Shown: positions 8,003 through 18,418, counted from the first letter of the stretch. The stretch: DNA of 64,000 bases from UBA5793 sp040255465 (GCA_040255465.1 JBDZVA010000001.1:248001-312000); one strand, 5' to 3'. Notes: a model not told the origin generated them from the letters alone. Made by a program: numbers and translations.

Positions 8003-9853
8003 GTGTGTGGAATCGTCGCCTACATCGGCTCCAAGCCGGCATTGCCCATCCTCATGGAGGGGCTCAAGCGGCTGGAATACCGCGGATATGACTCGGCGGG
8101 GGTCGCGCTGATCAATGGCGCCCTGCGCTCCGTGCGTTCGGTGGGCCGCGTCAGCGTGCTCGAAGAGAAACTCAGCCGGGAAAAGAACCTCACCGGGACC
8201 ATCGGCATCGCCCACACCCGCTGGGCCACCCATGGGATTCCCTCGGACTCCAACGCCCACCCGCACCGGGACGACCCTAAGCCACGCGGCCACGGCATCG
8301 CCATCATCCACAACGGCATCATTGAGAACTACGCCAGCCTGCGCACGTGGCTCGAGGAGAAAGGCCACAGCTTTACCTCCGAAACGGATACTGAAGTGCT
8401 GTGCATGCTCATTTCCGAGTTGTACGACAAGGAAAGCGGCATGACGCTCGACCGCGCCGTGCAGGCCGCGCTGCGCGAAGTGACCGGCGCGTACGCCATT
8501 GCGGTCATCTGCGAAGAAGAGCCGGATGTGCTCGTCTGCGCCCGAAAAGGATCGCCGCTGATGATCGGCGTCGGGCAGGGTGAGTACATCGTGGCATCGG
8601 ACGGCAATGCGATCGTGGCGCACACCACGCAGGCCTTCACGCTCGAAGACTACCAGGTGGCGCGGCTGACGCGCGACGGGTTCCGCACGACGACGCTCGA
8701 TGATGTGCGCGTGACGCCGCGCATCCAGGATCTCGAAATCGAGTTGCAGGAGATCGAACTCGGCGACCACAAGCACTTCATGCTCAAGGAGATTTTTGAG
8801 CAGCCCAACGCATTGCGCAACACGCTGCGGGGCCGCACGGACTCGCGCGAGGGGCGCGTGGTGCTGGGCGGCATTGCGGACTTCACGCGCGAGCTTGTCA
8901 AGGCGAGGCGGTTCATCCTGCTCGGGCAGGGCACGGCACTTCACGCCGCGATGATCGGCGACTACCTGCTCGAAGACCTTGCCAAGATTCCCGCCGAAGT
9001 CGAGTACTCCAGCGAATTCCGCTACCGCAACCCGATTATCGAGGATGGTTCGGTCGTGGTCGCGGTGAGCCAGTCCGGCGAGACGGCTGATACGCTGGCC
9101 GCATTGAGCGAGGCGAAAGATCGCGGGGCGTTGACGTTGGGCATCGTGAACGTGGTTGGATCATCCATCGCGCGGGGAACCGACGCGGGTGTCTACCTGC
9201 GCGTCGGGCCGGAGATCGGGGTGGCGTCGACAAAGGCGTTTCTGGGGCAGGTGACGGCCCTGACTTTGCTGGCCCTGTTCATCGGTCGAAGGCGGTTCCT
9301 CTCCGCCGACCAGGTGAGCCAGTACCTGGCGGAACTGGAACAGGTGCCCGAGCGCATCGAGCGGATTCTTGCTCAATCGGACGCGATCCGCGATGTGACG
9401 GCCAAGTACATCGATCGGGAGAACTGGCTCTTCCTCGGCCGGGGGCACAACTACCCCGTTGCCCTCGAAGGCGCCCTGAAACTCAAAGAGATCAGCTACA
9501 TCCACGCGGAAGGCATGCCGGCCGCGGAGATGAAGCACGGCCCGATCGCACTCATCAACGACGGAATGCCCTGCGTCTTCGTCGCCACGCGCAACAGCCA
9601 GTACGACAAGATCATCACCAACATTCAGCAGGTGAAGTCGCGAGGCGGGCGCGTGATCGCGGTCGCCACGGAAGGGGACAAGTCGATCCGCCAGCATGCC
9701 GACGAGATCTTCTATGTGCCGGACATGCCCGAACCGATGCAGCCGCTCGTTACGGCCGTGCCGCTTCAACTGCTGGCCTACCACGCGGCGGTGCTGCGAG
9801 GCCACGACGTGGACAAGCCGCGCAATCTGGCCAAGAGCGTCACGGTTGAGTAG
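8003..9853 (+). CDS. glmS: Glutamine--fructose-6-phosphate aminotransferase (isomerising)
   Basis: Makes glucosamine-6-phosphate from fructose-6-phosphate and glutamine, the entry step to UDP-GlcNAc for cell-envelope polymers. The start was placed at GTG 8003 because the next residue must be the catalytic cysteine (CGIVAYIG); the frame is open upstream but unrelated. An AAAGGGA stretch precedes it. 616 residues: glutaminase domain (1-240, with HTRWATHG and HNGIIENY), then two SIS domains (SQSGETADT near 360, LGRGHNYPVALEGALKLKEISY near 480, and the C-terminal KPRNLAKSVTVE). Complete and typical. No glmS ribozyme or riboswitch was recognised upstream. Confidence 0.95.
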   Translation: MCGIVAYIGSKPALPILMEGLKRLEYRGYDSAGVALINGALRSVRSVGRVSVLEEKLSREKNLTGTIGIAHTRWATHGIPSDSNAHPHRDDPKPRGHGIAIIHNGIIENYASLRTWLEEKGHSFTSETDTEVLCMLISELYDKESGMTLDRAVQAALREVTGAYAIAVICEEEPDVLVCARKGSPLMIGVGQGEYIVASDGNAIVAHTTQAFTLEDYQVARLTRDGFRTTTLDDVRVTPRIQDLEIELQEIELGDHKHFMLKEIFEQPNALRNTLRGRTDSREGRVVLGGIADFTRELVKARRFILLGQGTALHAAMIGDYLLEDLAKIPAEVEYSSEFRYRNPIIEDGSVVVAVSQSGETADTLAALSEAKDRGALTLGIVNVVGSSIARGTDAGVYLRVGPEIGVASTKAFLGQVTALTLLALFIGRRRFLSADQVSQYLAELEQVPERIERILAQSDAIRDVTAKYIDRENWLFLGRGHNYPVALEGALKLKEISYIHAEGMPAAEMKHGPIALINDGMPCVFVATRNSQYDKIITNIQQVKSRGGRVIAVATEGDKSIRQHADEIFYVPDMPEPMQPLVTAVPLQLLAYHAAVLRGHDVDKPRNLAKSVTVE

Positions 9854-9970
9854 GGGGCTGGTTCGGCCGATAACAGATCAGGGCGATGCGCGGACCGCAC
9901 GCACTTCATACTTCGAGGCGTCCGCCTACGCTATGGACGTTTCCACACCCGCACGGGGAGCGAGCGTCGT

Positions 9971-11020
9971 TTGTACAGCCGGCTGATCCGAAACTGGGAG
10001 GTGCGCCTCGCGCACAACTATGGCCGGGACCATGTTCCGCTGCCATTTCGGGTCGGTGCAGACTGGTGGAGTGATGAGTTTCCGCAGTTGACGGGCGACG
10101 ATGACATCGAGGGCCTGATGGCCATCGCCGACGAGTGGAGCAAGCAGCCCGAGTGCTTCATCCCGTTGCGGCTTGATGACGTGCCGTTCACGGAGAAGTC
10201 AGGACTCATTGAGTTTCCCAGTCGCGGCGTGACGAGCGAGGCCCGCAATCGGACCGGCTACATGGCCTACCGTCCGCTGCACAAGGGCTGTCCGATGGTC
10301 ATGGCGGTGCCGGCGTGGAACACCGAGCGCTGGAAACTGCGCACGCTGTTGCCAACGGCCAAGCAGTGCGGGTTCGGCGGGGCGTCGCTCAGTTTGCCTT
10401 ATCAGGACGAGCGCCAGCCTGAGCACTGGAAGTACGCCCAGGCGCTGATCAGTTCAGATCTTGGTCGGACGATGCGGTCCATGCAGCAGAGCCTGCTGGA
10501 CACGATGGACGCCATCAGCATTCTGCGCCAGCTGGGGCATGAACGCATCATCATGCTCGGATTCAGCGTGGGTTCAGCCGTGGTCAACATGCTCGATGCG
10601 TTCGACCCCAGACCGCTGGGCGTCATCTGTGTGTTGTGTGGCGACAACTTCGCCCAGTGCGTGATGAACGGCATCTCGACCCGTCACATCCGCCAGTCGA
10701 TCGAGCCGAATGTCGACATGAAACAGCTTGAAAGGGTCTGGCGTCCCCTGGCGGCTGCGACGTACGTCCCTCGATTGCGCGAGATGCCGCGCCCACTGCG
10801 GGTCATGCTCACGTCGCACTACGACTTTACCTTTCCATTTGAGAATGGCCGGCGTCTGCGAGCCCGCTTCGAAGAGCATGGCGTACCGCACGAATGGCGG
10901 GAAATGGGATGCGGACACTACACGCTCTCCTGCGCGCCGTTCTCGCTGCGGTTTCTGATGTGGCTGAAGACCAAACTCCGCCAGGCGGCGTCGTTACCGG
11001 ACGCGGCAATCGTCGCCTGA
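9971..11020 (+). CDS. Alpha/beta hydrolase (ABHD18/DUF2048-like)
   Basis: 349-residue hydrolase with a TTG start at 9971. A nucleophile elbow GFSVGS lies near residue 200, a candidate acid in SHYDFTFPF near 280, and the catalytic histidine in GCGHYTL near 315, giving a full Ser-Asp-His triad. The N-terminal 130 residues (VPLPFRVGADWW, and a central block VMAVPAWNTERW) fit the DUF2048/ABHD18 group rather than simple esterases. No signal peptide, so probably cytoplasmic. Substrate unknown. It lies between glmS and a PilZ gene on the same strand, with gaps of 117 and 148 bases. Confidence 0.7.
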   Translation: MYSRLIRNWEVRLAHNYGRDHVPLPFRVGADWWSDEFPQLTGDDDIEGLMAIADEWSKQPECFIPLRLDDVPFTEKSGLIEFPSRGVTSEARNRTGYMAYRPLHKGCPMVMAVPAWNTERWKLRTLLPTAKQCGFGGASLSLPYQDERQPEHWKYAQALISSDLGRTMRSMQQSLLDTMDAISILRQLGHERIIMLGFSVGSAVVNMLDAFDPRPLGVICVLCGDNFAQCVMNGISTRHIRQSIEPNVDMKQLERVWRPLAAATYVPRLREMPRPLRVMLTSHYDFTFPFENGRRLRARFEEHGVPHEWREMGCGHYTLSCAPFSLRFLMWLKTKLRQAASLPDAAIVA

Positions 11021-11168
11021 GGGTCGTTCCACTGGATCGCGCGATCCGTCTGTTCGAAGTGACGCCGTGGCTCAAGTGAGGACATCGAACGCCGATACTC
11101 CGGTCTGAGGCCCTCGCGAATCGCCGCGCGGGCTGCGCACGGGTCTTCACATCGAAGGGACGTCACCC

Positions 11169-12062
11169 TTGCCGGCTAACCGTCTTCGTAACGAACACTG
11201 GCAGCGCAGCCTCGAACAGATCTTCGAGCGCGGTGGTGGTCTTGAGATCTCCTTCTCGCGAGCGCACGCCGACGAACACGTTTCCGCCGATGAGCCGCCG
11301 GTGTCGAATCTGATCTGGCGCGTTCGCATTCTCAGTCTGTGTGATGATGAGATCGTGCTGGAGCAACCCATGACGCTTGGCGAGACGATGGGCCTGGAGA
11401 AAGGCGTCGAACTCGTCGTCGTGATGGCCGTGGGCCAGAACCGTTGGATGTTCAAGACGACGGTGCTTGGGGCAACGGAGTACTCGCCAGTGCCGGGGCG
11501 CTCGGGCTGCGCGTTCCGCGTGGCGGTGCCCGAAACGGTGGAGCGGTGTCGCCGGCGCAGTTTCTATCGTGTCTCGACTACACAACTCGTGCTGCCCAAG
11601 GTGACGTGCTGGCCGCTGTTGAATCCTGATTCGGTCGTGCTGGCGGAAAAGACCAACGAGATGCGCGTGCTGGCATCGCAGAATCCCAGCGAGCCGGCGA
11701 CGTTTGAGAACGTCGACGAACATCTCACCATGCCCGAAGTGGGCCCTCCCTTTCAGGCCACGCTGGCCAACATCGGAGGCGGCGGCATCGGCATCGTGGT
11801 CGAGCAGGGTGATGCACAGGCGCTCAGCCGCCACCGCACCTTCTGGCTGAGCATCGCTCTGCCTCCCGAGATCGTCGTCCCGCTGGCGGTGACGGCCAAA
11901 CTGGTGCACACGCACATTGATTCGAGTCAGAAGACCTACTGTGGCCTGGCGTTCGAGTTCGGCCACAACCGCAGCCACCAGAAGTTCATCGTGGATCAGA
12001 TCCGCCGCTGCGTGACGATCCAGCAGGAAGCGCAGCTGCGCAAACTCCGCAAGACGGGATGA
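11169..12062 (+). CDS. PilZ-domain protein (YcgR-like c-di-GMP receptor)
   Basis: 297 residues, TTG start. The N-terminal ~120 residues match the YcgR-type flagellar-brake fold (beta-rich, with 'VELVVVMAVGQNRWMFKTTV'). The junction carries the c-di-GMP motif RSFYR (RxxxR, near residue 138), and the PilZ barrel holds NIGGGGIG near 200, the second motif with Gly in place of the usual Ser. A roughly 60-residue stretch between the two motifs is longer than usual. Likely role: a cytosolic c-di-GMP receptor acting on flagella or surface behaviour. No flagellar genes are nearby. Confidence 0.75.
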   Translation: MPANRLRNEHWQRSLEQIFERGGGLEISFSRAHADEHVSADEPPVSNLIWRVRILSLCDDEIVLEQPMTLGETMGLEKGVELVVVMAVGQNRWMFKTTVLGATEYSPVPGRSGCAFRVAVPETVERCRRRSFYRVSTTQLVLPKVTCWPLLNPDSVVLAEKTNEMRVLASQNPSEPATFENVDEHLTMPEVGPPFQATLANIGGGGIGIVVEQGDAQALSRHRTFWLSIALPPEIVVPLAVTAKLVHTHIDSSQKTYCGLAFEFGHNRSHQKFIVDQIRRCVTIQQEAQLRKLRKTG

Positions 12063-12228
12063 CCGGACGGGCGCGTCCGCGAGGCCCGTTTGCGTCGGCG
12101 TACGACCGTGATGCCCAAGCGTCGCCGCCTTCCCGGTCGGCTTCGCCGGCGCGTCGTGCTTGCTTTCGAGCCCAACCACGCCGAGCCATGCCGCTATCAT
12201 CCACGCCTGTTTGCGGAGGATACGGATC

Positions 12229-13626
<1,398 letters not shown>

Positions 13627-13731
13627 ATCAGATCCATCCCGCCTCGCTGCGCGTGGAATATCCCATCGTCGTGAAACTCTCTGCACGGGTGGGATCGGTT
13701 TCTTCCTCGCTGGCGCGTCGGTCTGGTCGGC

Positions 13732-14112
13732 TTACCGATACTCCACCAATTCCACCTCGAACCCATCCGGGTCGATGAAGTACGCGCGGCGGCCGGGCTC
13801 ATACTCGGCCTCGATCTCGGCTTCGATGCCGCGCCGGGCCAGCCAGGCGACCTTGGCGTCGAGATCATCAATGACGAAGCCGACGTGATTGAACCCGACC
13901 CGGCTGTACTCCGGCTCACCCAGCCGTCTGGCTTTGGAGGGGTCGGCCTGGAAGAGGGCAAGATACGAACGGTCATCGCCGAGGTGGACGGCGGGCGTCT
14001 CGGGCGCATCCGGTTCGCGTCGCCAGCGGACTTTGAGCCCCAGCAGTTCGCCGTAAAACTTTGTAGCGGCGTCGAGGTCGGAGACGGTGAGATTGACGTG
14101 TTCAAGCCACAT
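13732..14112 (-). CDS. VOC-family (glyoxalase/dioxygenase fold) protein
   Basis: 126-residue single VOC-fold protein; ATG at 14112 follows CAGGAGACTCCTC. It opens with the family start WLEHVNLTVSDLDAATKFYGELLG. Candidate metal ligands are His5, His70 in FNHVGFVIDDL, and Glu near 120 in DPDGFEVELVEY. Such proteins act as lactoylglutathione lyases, fosfomycin or bleomycin resistance enzymes, or ring-cleaving dioxygenases; the sequence does not decide which. It is transcribed divergently from the SufR-like regulator across 115 bases, so control by that regulator is plausible. Confidence 0.82.
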   Translation of the reverse strand: MWLEHVNLTVSDLDAATKFYGELLGLKVRWRREPDAPETPAVHLGDDRSYLALFQADPSKARRLGEPEYSRVGFNHVGFVIDDLDAKVAWLARRGIEAEIEAEYEPGRRAYFIDPDGFEVELVEYR

Positions 14113-14153
14113 GAGGAGTCTCCTGAATAAAGTAAGTGACTGCTTCGTAAAAC

Positions 14154-14181
14154 AGATTAGGCTTAGGCGGAAATAAGTCAA
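14154..14181 (-). promoter_or_regulatory. Probable promoter of the VOC gene
   Basis: On the minus strand TTGACT (14181-14176), a 16-base spacer and TAATCT (14159-14154). An inverted pair CAGATT (14153-14158) / AATCTG (14197-14202) brackets it and could be an operator for the divergent regulator. Confidence 0.4.
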
Positions 14182-14227
14182 GCGAATACTTTTGAAAATC
14201 TGAGGTGCCGGTCTACGATTGGAGGTC

Positions 14228-14893
14228 ATGGCCCAGCCAAAACCCGATTCAAGCGCCGAAAACGTCAGCGCCGCCCGCCAGCGGGTGCTCGACTGCCTCA
14301 AGCGGCGGGCCCCCATTGGCACGGCCCAGATCGCCCGGGCTCTGGGCATGACCAGCGTCGCTGCCCGTCAGCATCTGGGCGCACTTCAACAGGCGGGGTA
14401 CGTGCAGTCTCAGACGCAGCCGCCTGCCGGTCGAGGGCGCCCCGCGACGCTCTGGAGCCTGACCGACCGGTCGCGCGGCACGTTTCCCGATCGCCATGCC
14501 GAGCTCACGGTCGGCCTGCTGGAAGCCATGAAGAAGGCGGTCGGACCGGATGGCGTGCATCGGATCGTTGAAGTTCGCGCCCGGGATCAGGTGCGACAGT
14601 ATCTGGACGTCATGCCGGGCGAATCCGCCTCACTCAGGCGTCGCGTGGAGGCGCTGGCGGCGATTCGCACCGCGGAGGGGTACATGGCCGAAGTGCGCGA
14701 AATGGGGCGCGGCGAGTATCACCTCATCGAGCATCACTGTCCGATCTGCGATGCGGCGCAGAACTGTCTTGGGCTGTGCGATTCGGAGTTGGATGTGTTT
14801 CGTCGCTGCCTCGGACGGGGGGTGAGTGTGGAGCGGATTGAGCATGTGCTCAGCGACGGGCGGCGCTGTACTTATCGGATTGCGAACGCCTGA
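14228..14893 (+). CDS. SufR-like winged-helix regulator with cysteine cluster
   Basis: 221 residues. The N-terminal winged helix (about 20-85) has PIGTAQIARALGMTSVAARQHLGALQQAGYV and a wing rich in GRGRP. The C-terminal half carries HHCPICDAAQNCLGLCDSEL near 180, four cysteines in a pattern like that of the iron-sulfur-binding regulator SufR and its relatives, so a redox- or metal-sensing repressor is likely. GGAGG lies only two bases before ATG 14228; TTG 14219 is an alternative start. Divergent from the VOC gene, its most likely target. No suf genes in the window. Confidence 0.75.
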   Translation: MAQPKPDSSAENVSAARQRVLDCLKRRAPIGTAQIARALGMTSVAARQHLGALQQAGYVQSQTQPPAGRGRPATLWSLTDRSRGTFPDRHAELTVGLLEAMKKAVGPDGVHRIVEVRARDQVRQYLDVMPGESASLRRRVEALAAIRTAEGYMAEVREMGRGEYHLIEHHCPICDAAQNCLGLCDSELDVFRRCLGRGVSVERIEHVLSDGRRCTYRIANA

Positions 14894-15003
14894 ATACGCC
14901 GGCGGAGCGCCCGATGAAGGGAGATTCCGAGTCGATTCGCGACTCTGCAACCCTACCATCCCCGCTTTGATCGGCACTGGGAAGAGATCGGAGAGGCGAA
15001 GCC

Positions 15004-16011
15004 ATGTCCACGAAGGTGTGTTTGCTGCCCGGGGACGGGATTGGACCGGAAGTGACGGGCGCTGCCCGCGCTGTGATTGACGCCTCCGGTGCGGATATTG
15101 AGTGGATCGAACTGGATGCCGGGGCGGGCGCGCTGGAGCGCACCGGCCATCTGCTGCCGCCTGCAACGATCGAAGCGATCGAGAAGCACCGCATCGCGCT
15201 CAAAGGGCCGCTGACGACGCCGATCGGCACCGGCTTTGCCAGCGTCAACGTGCAACTGCGCAAGCAGTTCGAACTCTACGCGGCGGTGCGGCCGGTCCGT
15301 TCCATGCCCGGGATCAAGACGCGCTTTGAGAACGTGGAAATCGTCGTCATCCGTGAGAACACCGAGGGGCTGTACTCGGGCATTGAGCACGAGATCATCC
15401 CCGGCGTCGTTGAGAGCCTCAAGATCGCCACGCGCAAGGGGTGCGAGCGCATTGCGCGATTCGCATTCAACTACGCCAAGGAGCGCGGCCGCAAGAAGGT
15501 GACGGTGTTCCACAAGGCGAACATCATGAAACTGTCCGATGGCCTGTTCATCGAGTGCGCCCGCAAGGTGCACGAGGAGTGCGGGCAGGGCATCGAGTAC
15601 CAGGAACTCATCATCGACAACGGTTGCATGCAGCTCGTCCAGAACCCGGCACAGTTTGACATGCTGCTGCTCGAGAACCTGTACGGCGACGTGATCAGCG
15701 ACCTGTGCGCCGGGCTGGTGGGTGGGCTTGGCGTCGTGCCGGGAGCGAACTTCAGCGACGACTGCGCGATCTTCGAGGCGGTGCACGGCAGCGCGCCGAC
15801 CATTGCGGGACAGAACATCGCCAACCCGCTGGCGGTGATCATGAGCGGGGTCATGATGCTGCGGCACCTCGGCCTGCACGATGCGGGCCGGCGCATCAAG
15901 AACGCATACAACGCCGTGCTGACCGACGGCAAGGCGGATGAGCTGACCCGCGACATTGGCGGCAGCGCCGGAACGACGCAGTTCGCCGAAGCGCTCATCC
16001 GGCGGATGTGA
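15004..16011 (+). CDS. NAD-dependent isocitrate dehydrogenase (IDH3-like)
   Basis: 335-residue beta-decarboxylating dehydrogenase (isocitrate/isopropylmalate family). Begins with LPGDGIGPEV; the substrate arginines lie in SVNVQLRKQFELYAAVRPVRS, followed by the short-IDH signature VVIRENTEGLYSGIEH. The catalytic Lys/Tyr block is FHKANIMKLSDGLF, the metal aspartates are in YGDVISDLCAG, and EAVHGSAPTIAGQNIANP lines the NAD site. The RKQFELYAAVRP and ENTEG segments favour NAD-isocitrate dehydrogenase over LeuB or homoisocitrate dehydrogenase. Cytoplasmic TCA-cycle enzyme. GAGAGGCGAAGCC precedes the ATG. Exact substrate is an inference. Confidence 0.87.
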   Translation: MSTKVCLLPGDGIGPEVTGAARAVIDASGADIEWIELDAGAGALERTGHLLPPATIEAIEKHRIALKGPLTTPIGTGFASVNVQLRKQFELYAAVRPVRSMPGIKTRFENVEIVVIRENTEGLYSGIEHEIIPGVVESLKIATRKGCERIARFAFNYAKERGRKKVTVFHKANIMKLSDGLFIECARKVHEECGQGIEYQELIIDNGCMQLVQNPAQFDMLLLENLYGDVISDLCAGLVGGLGVVPGANFSDDCAIFEAVHGSAPTIAGQNIANPLAVIMSGVMMLRHLGLHDAGRRIKNAYNAVLTDGKADELTRDIGGSAGTTQFAEALIRRM

Positions 16012-16027
16012 TCGGGCGACCCGATCA
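16009..16027 (+). terminator. Hairpin overlapping the isocitrate dehydrogenase stop
   Basis: Perfect 8-bp stem TGATCGGG/CCCGATCA with a CGA loop, starting in the stop codon. No U-tract follows, so termination is uncertain. Confidence 0.35.
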
Positions 16028-16113
16028 GGTGTGGTCTCGGGGCGGCGAAGGCCCCCGGAGGCGCAATACTGCGGTGATTCCGGGTGAATCGGGCTTCGAA
16101 ACCCCCATTTTCC

Positions 16114-16142
16114 TTGAGCCTGAGCCGTTTTTCGTGTATCTT
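16114..16142 (+). promoter_or_regulatory. Probable sigma70-type promoter of the cysteine dioxygenase gene
   Basis: TTGAGC (16114-16119), a 17-base spacer and TATCTT (16137-16142); each hexamer matches four of six. It lies in an AT-richer patch and would give a leader of about 35 bases. Confidence 0.42.
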
Positions 16143-16182
16143 GTATGGTGTGGCCGCGATGATCGCGACGGAGGAACCTGGC

Positions 16183-16767
16183 ATGGCGACGAAGACGGCA
16201 AGTGAAATCGAGGCCCTGGCTCCGCTTTTCGAGTATCTCGAAGGGTTGACCGGCCGGGCTACGATCGCCGACCTCGATCGCGCCATGCGTGCCGTGGAGA
16301 TCACGGCGGACGACGTGGCCGAGCACATCCACTACTGCAACGAGCACTACAAGCGGAACCTGATCCGACTCGGCCGGTGGTACCAGGTCTACGCGCTGTG
16401 CTGGAAGAGCGGCCAGCGGAGCCCGATCCACGATCACACCAACACGACCTGTGGCGTGCGCGTGCTGACGGGGCGCGGCGTTGAGACGATCTATGAGCCG
16501 TCGCCGTGCGGCATGATGATGGCGACGAGGTCGCATCAACTTAACGTCGGTGACATTTGCGCCAGCCAGGACAGCGACACCCACCAGATTTCCAACCTGC
16601 AGCCCGCGGGCGAGAATCTGGTCACGCTGCACATCTACTCGCCGCCACTGCGGGAGTTCCACACCTACAGCGCCACCGACGGCACCGTGAACACCGTCCA
16701 TGACGTCGGCGATGGCTGCTGTGAAGTGGTCGCGACGATGGATATTGCGGAGTTCATGAAGAAATAG
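16183..16767 (+). CDS. Cysteine dioxygenase
   Basis: 194-residue cupin iron enzyme that oxidises cysteine to cysteine sulfinate. ATG 16183 is chosen because GGAGGA lies seven bases upstream; ATG 16159 is also in frame. The iron ligands are His83 and His85 in PIHDHT and His134 in DTHQIS. Cys90 sits five residues after His85, and Tyr152 in the YSPP motif has the matching distance, so both partners of the mammalian Cys93-Tyr157 cofactor are present; most bacterial homologues lack the cysteine. Monocistronic, between its own promoter and terminator. Confidence 0.85.
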   Translation: MATKTASEIEALAPLFEYLEGLTGRATIADLDRAMRAVEITADDVAEHIHYCNEHYKRNLIRLGRWYQVYALCWKSGQRSPIHDHTNTTCGVRVLTGRGVETIYEPSPCGMMMATRSHQLNVGDICASQDSDTHQISNLQPAGENLVTLHIYSPPLREFHTYSATDGTVNTVHDVGDGCCEVVATMDIAEFMKK

Positions 16768-16799
16768 TCCCGCTACAAGCGCCGTGAGATCATTGGCTT

Positions 16800-16832
16800 A
16801 GCCCGCACGCACGTTGCGGGCTGTTTCTTTTG
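16800..16832 (+). terminator. Intrinsic terminator after cysteine dioxygenase
   Basis: 8-bp stem AGCCCGCA/TGCGGGCT (16800-16807 with 16815-16822) followed by GTTTCTTTTGTT. Confidence 0.78.
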
Positions 16833-16960
16833 TTGTCCACTTGCAGTTGCGATTGCGAGTCCTCCCTTGTACGCGGACGTTGTCAGCCGCAGAGATGGAA
16901 GTTCCTGCGAGCACTGCGCCCGGATGGAACTTCGAAGTCGCACTCACAAGGAGAGCTCCC

Positions 16961-17860
16961 ATGAATCGCCAGACTCACTTTTGCAGATCGTTGTTTGCCG
17001 TTCTCGGCGCCGTTGCTGTTGCCGTACTCTCTGCCGCACCTGCAGAAGCGCAGAACCTCTTCAACAATGGAGATTTCTCGAACGGATTTACAGGCTGGAC
17101 GCAGCGCAACACCTCCAACGGTGTCGGTTCGCCTGGTTTCGTGTGGTCATTCCAGACAAATCCGAACCTGCCTGCTTCGTCTGCCGCCCGGTATGTCGTG
17201 GGCCAGCAGGTCTACCAGATCGGCGTGCGTGCAGGCGTCGAACTTGTGCAGTATCCCAACCTGCAGAATGGTGCGACATATGAAGTCACCTATGACTGGG
17301 CCGCGGTGGCGCACCCGCAATACATCAACGGTGAAGGCGGCATCTTCGAGATCCTCGTCGATGGCCAGTCGATCGCCTATGACGCCGCCGGCATCATCGG
17401 CGCCGGCAGCGTGGTGCAGCGAACGCTCACGATTCAATTCACCGTTCAGAACGGCGGAATGCACGAAGTGGGTGCGCGCATCAGTCGACCGTTCATCATC
17501 GATTCGCATTCGCCGACGCAGTACGTCGACAACTTCAGCCTGACGCAGGTGGGTGGTGCACCCTTGACACTTCGAGTTTCAGGCTCCTGCCCGGGCGTGG
17601 CCAGTTTCACGATCACCGGCGCTACGCCCAATGGGTACGTCGGCGTGGTCACTTCATCGTCGTCGGGTCGCTTCGTCATTCCGAATCGCATGACATGCGC
17701 CGGAACTCAATTAAACCTGTCGCCGAATGGGATCTACCTGCTCTTCACTGCCCGCGCCGACGGCAACGGCTACCTCTCGCGCAATGGGACGATCGATGCC
17801 CAGCACTGCGGCTGGGTGTACCAGGCGGTAGATGCATCGACTTGCCGCGTGAGTCAGTGA
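16961..17860 (+). CDS. Secreted CBM-like protein with SCPG/CAGT C-terminal module (third copy)
   Basis: 299 residues; ATG after CAAGGAGAGCTCCC, signal peptide to AEA-Q near residue 28. The N-terminal domain starts NLFNNGDFSNGFTGW, the usual opening of carbohydrate-binding-module-like jelly rolls (CBM4/9 or DUF642 type), and ends with YVDNFSLTQVGG near 200. The last ~95 residues are the module of the 3488 and 4666 proteins in a more diverged form: SGSCPG, ITGATPNG, MTCAGTQLNLS, DGNGYLS, CGWVYQAVD, C. Probably a cell-surface glycan-interacting protein, by inference only. Confidence 0.75.
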   Translation: MNRQTHFCRSLFAVLGAVAVAVLSAAPAEAQNLFNNGDFSNGFTGWTQRNTSNGVGSPGFVWSFQTNPNLPASSAARYVVGQQVYQIGVRAGVELVQYPNLQNGATYEVTYDWAAVAHPQYINGEGGIFEILVDGQSIAYDAAGIIGAGSVVQRTLTIQFTVQNGGMHEVGARISRPFIIDSHSPTQYVDNFSLTQVGGAPLTLRVSGSCPGVASFTITGATPNGYVGVVTSSSSGRFVIPNRMTCAGTQLNLSPNGIYLLFTARADGNGYLSRNGTIDAQHCGWVYQAVDASTCRVSQ

Positions 17861-17883
17861 TTGATCAACCGCAACCCACGAGA

Positions 17884-17925
17884 CGAGACAGGCACGGCCG
17901 CCGCACCCGTGCCTCTCTTGTCTCG
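17884..17925 (+). terminator. Imperfect hairpin between convergent genes
   Basis: CGAGACA-GGCACGG pairs with CCGTGCC-TGTCTCG across a five-base bulge. No U-tract; may terminate the 16961 gene and/or the convergent 17936 gene. Confidence 0.45.
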
Positions 17926-17935
17926 TTGGGTCGAA

Positions 17936-18418
17936 TCACGGTGAAGTAAAGTACCGGTGCATCCAGTCGAAGATGTACGTGCCAAGGAGTGCCGCTCCGA
18001 ACATCAGGGCTCCGATCGCTGCCCAGATCGCCATCCCCCAACCTTCGCTCGGAATTTCAAGCAGTGCGCCCAGTCCCCAGCCGGCCATCGGCCATGCATA
18101 GGTCGTGGCAAGAATGCGAGGGAGTTCCTCGCCGAGGAGATATCTGCCGATCGCGCCAGTCAGCGCGGCGGGCAGAGCGCCGAGCGCCGCCGCGGTTGTG
18201 ACAACCGGTCCGATCTGGCCAGACCATGCGACAGCGAAGATGACGAACCAGCAAATGCAACCGGCCCCAAGGCTAAGGACGAGAAACGCACCGAAGCCCG
18301 TCTTGGACTTGCGAGCACGGCGCCGTTCCAGCGTTTCACGAACCGACAGCCCACACTCAGGGCAGCACTGGTCTACCGAGTGGCCGCGCAGGTCGTAGTT
18401 GCAACCGGCGCATCGCAT
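17936..18418 (-). CDS. Small membrane protein with N-terminal zinc ribbon
   Basis: 160 residues from ATG 18418. The start MRCAGCNYDLRG...CCPECG is a rubredoxin-like zinc ribbon very common at the N-termini of planctomycete membrane proteins and fixes the start. Then a basic linker (RRRARKSK) and about four hydrophobic segments (FLVLSLGAGCICWFVIFAVAW, VVTTAAALGALPAALTGAI, MAGWGLGALL, MAIWAAIGALMFGAALLGTYIF). Function unknown. Confidence 0.7.
   Translation of the reverse strand: MRCAGCNYDLRGHSVDQCCPECGLSVRETLERRRARKSKTGFGAFLVLSLGAGCICWFVIFAVAWSGQIGPVVTTAAALGALPAALTGAIGRYLLGEELPRILATTYAWPMAGWGLGALLEIPSEGWGMAIWAAIGALMFGAALLGTYIFDWMHRYFTSP

Noticed and set aside
14953..16701. 582-codon minus-strand frame opposite isocitrate dehydrogenase and cysteine dioxygenase
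   Set aside because: Arg/His/Ala-rich shadow of two strong plus-strand genes, no ribosome site, no domain.
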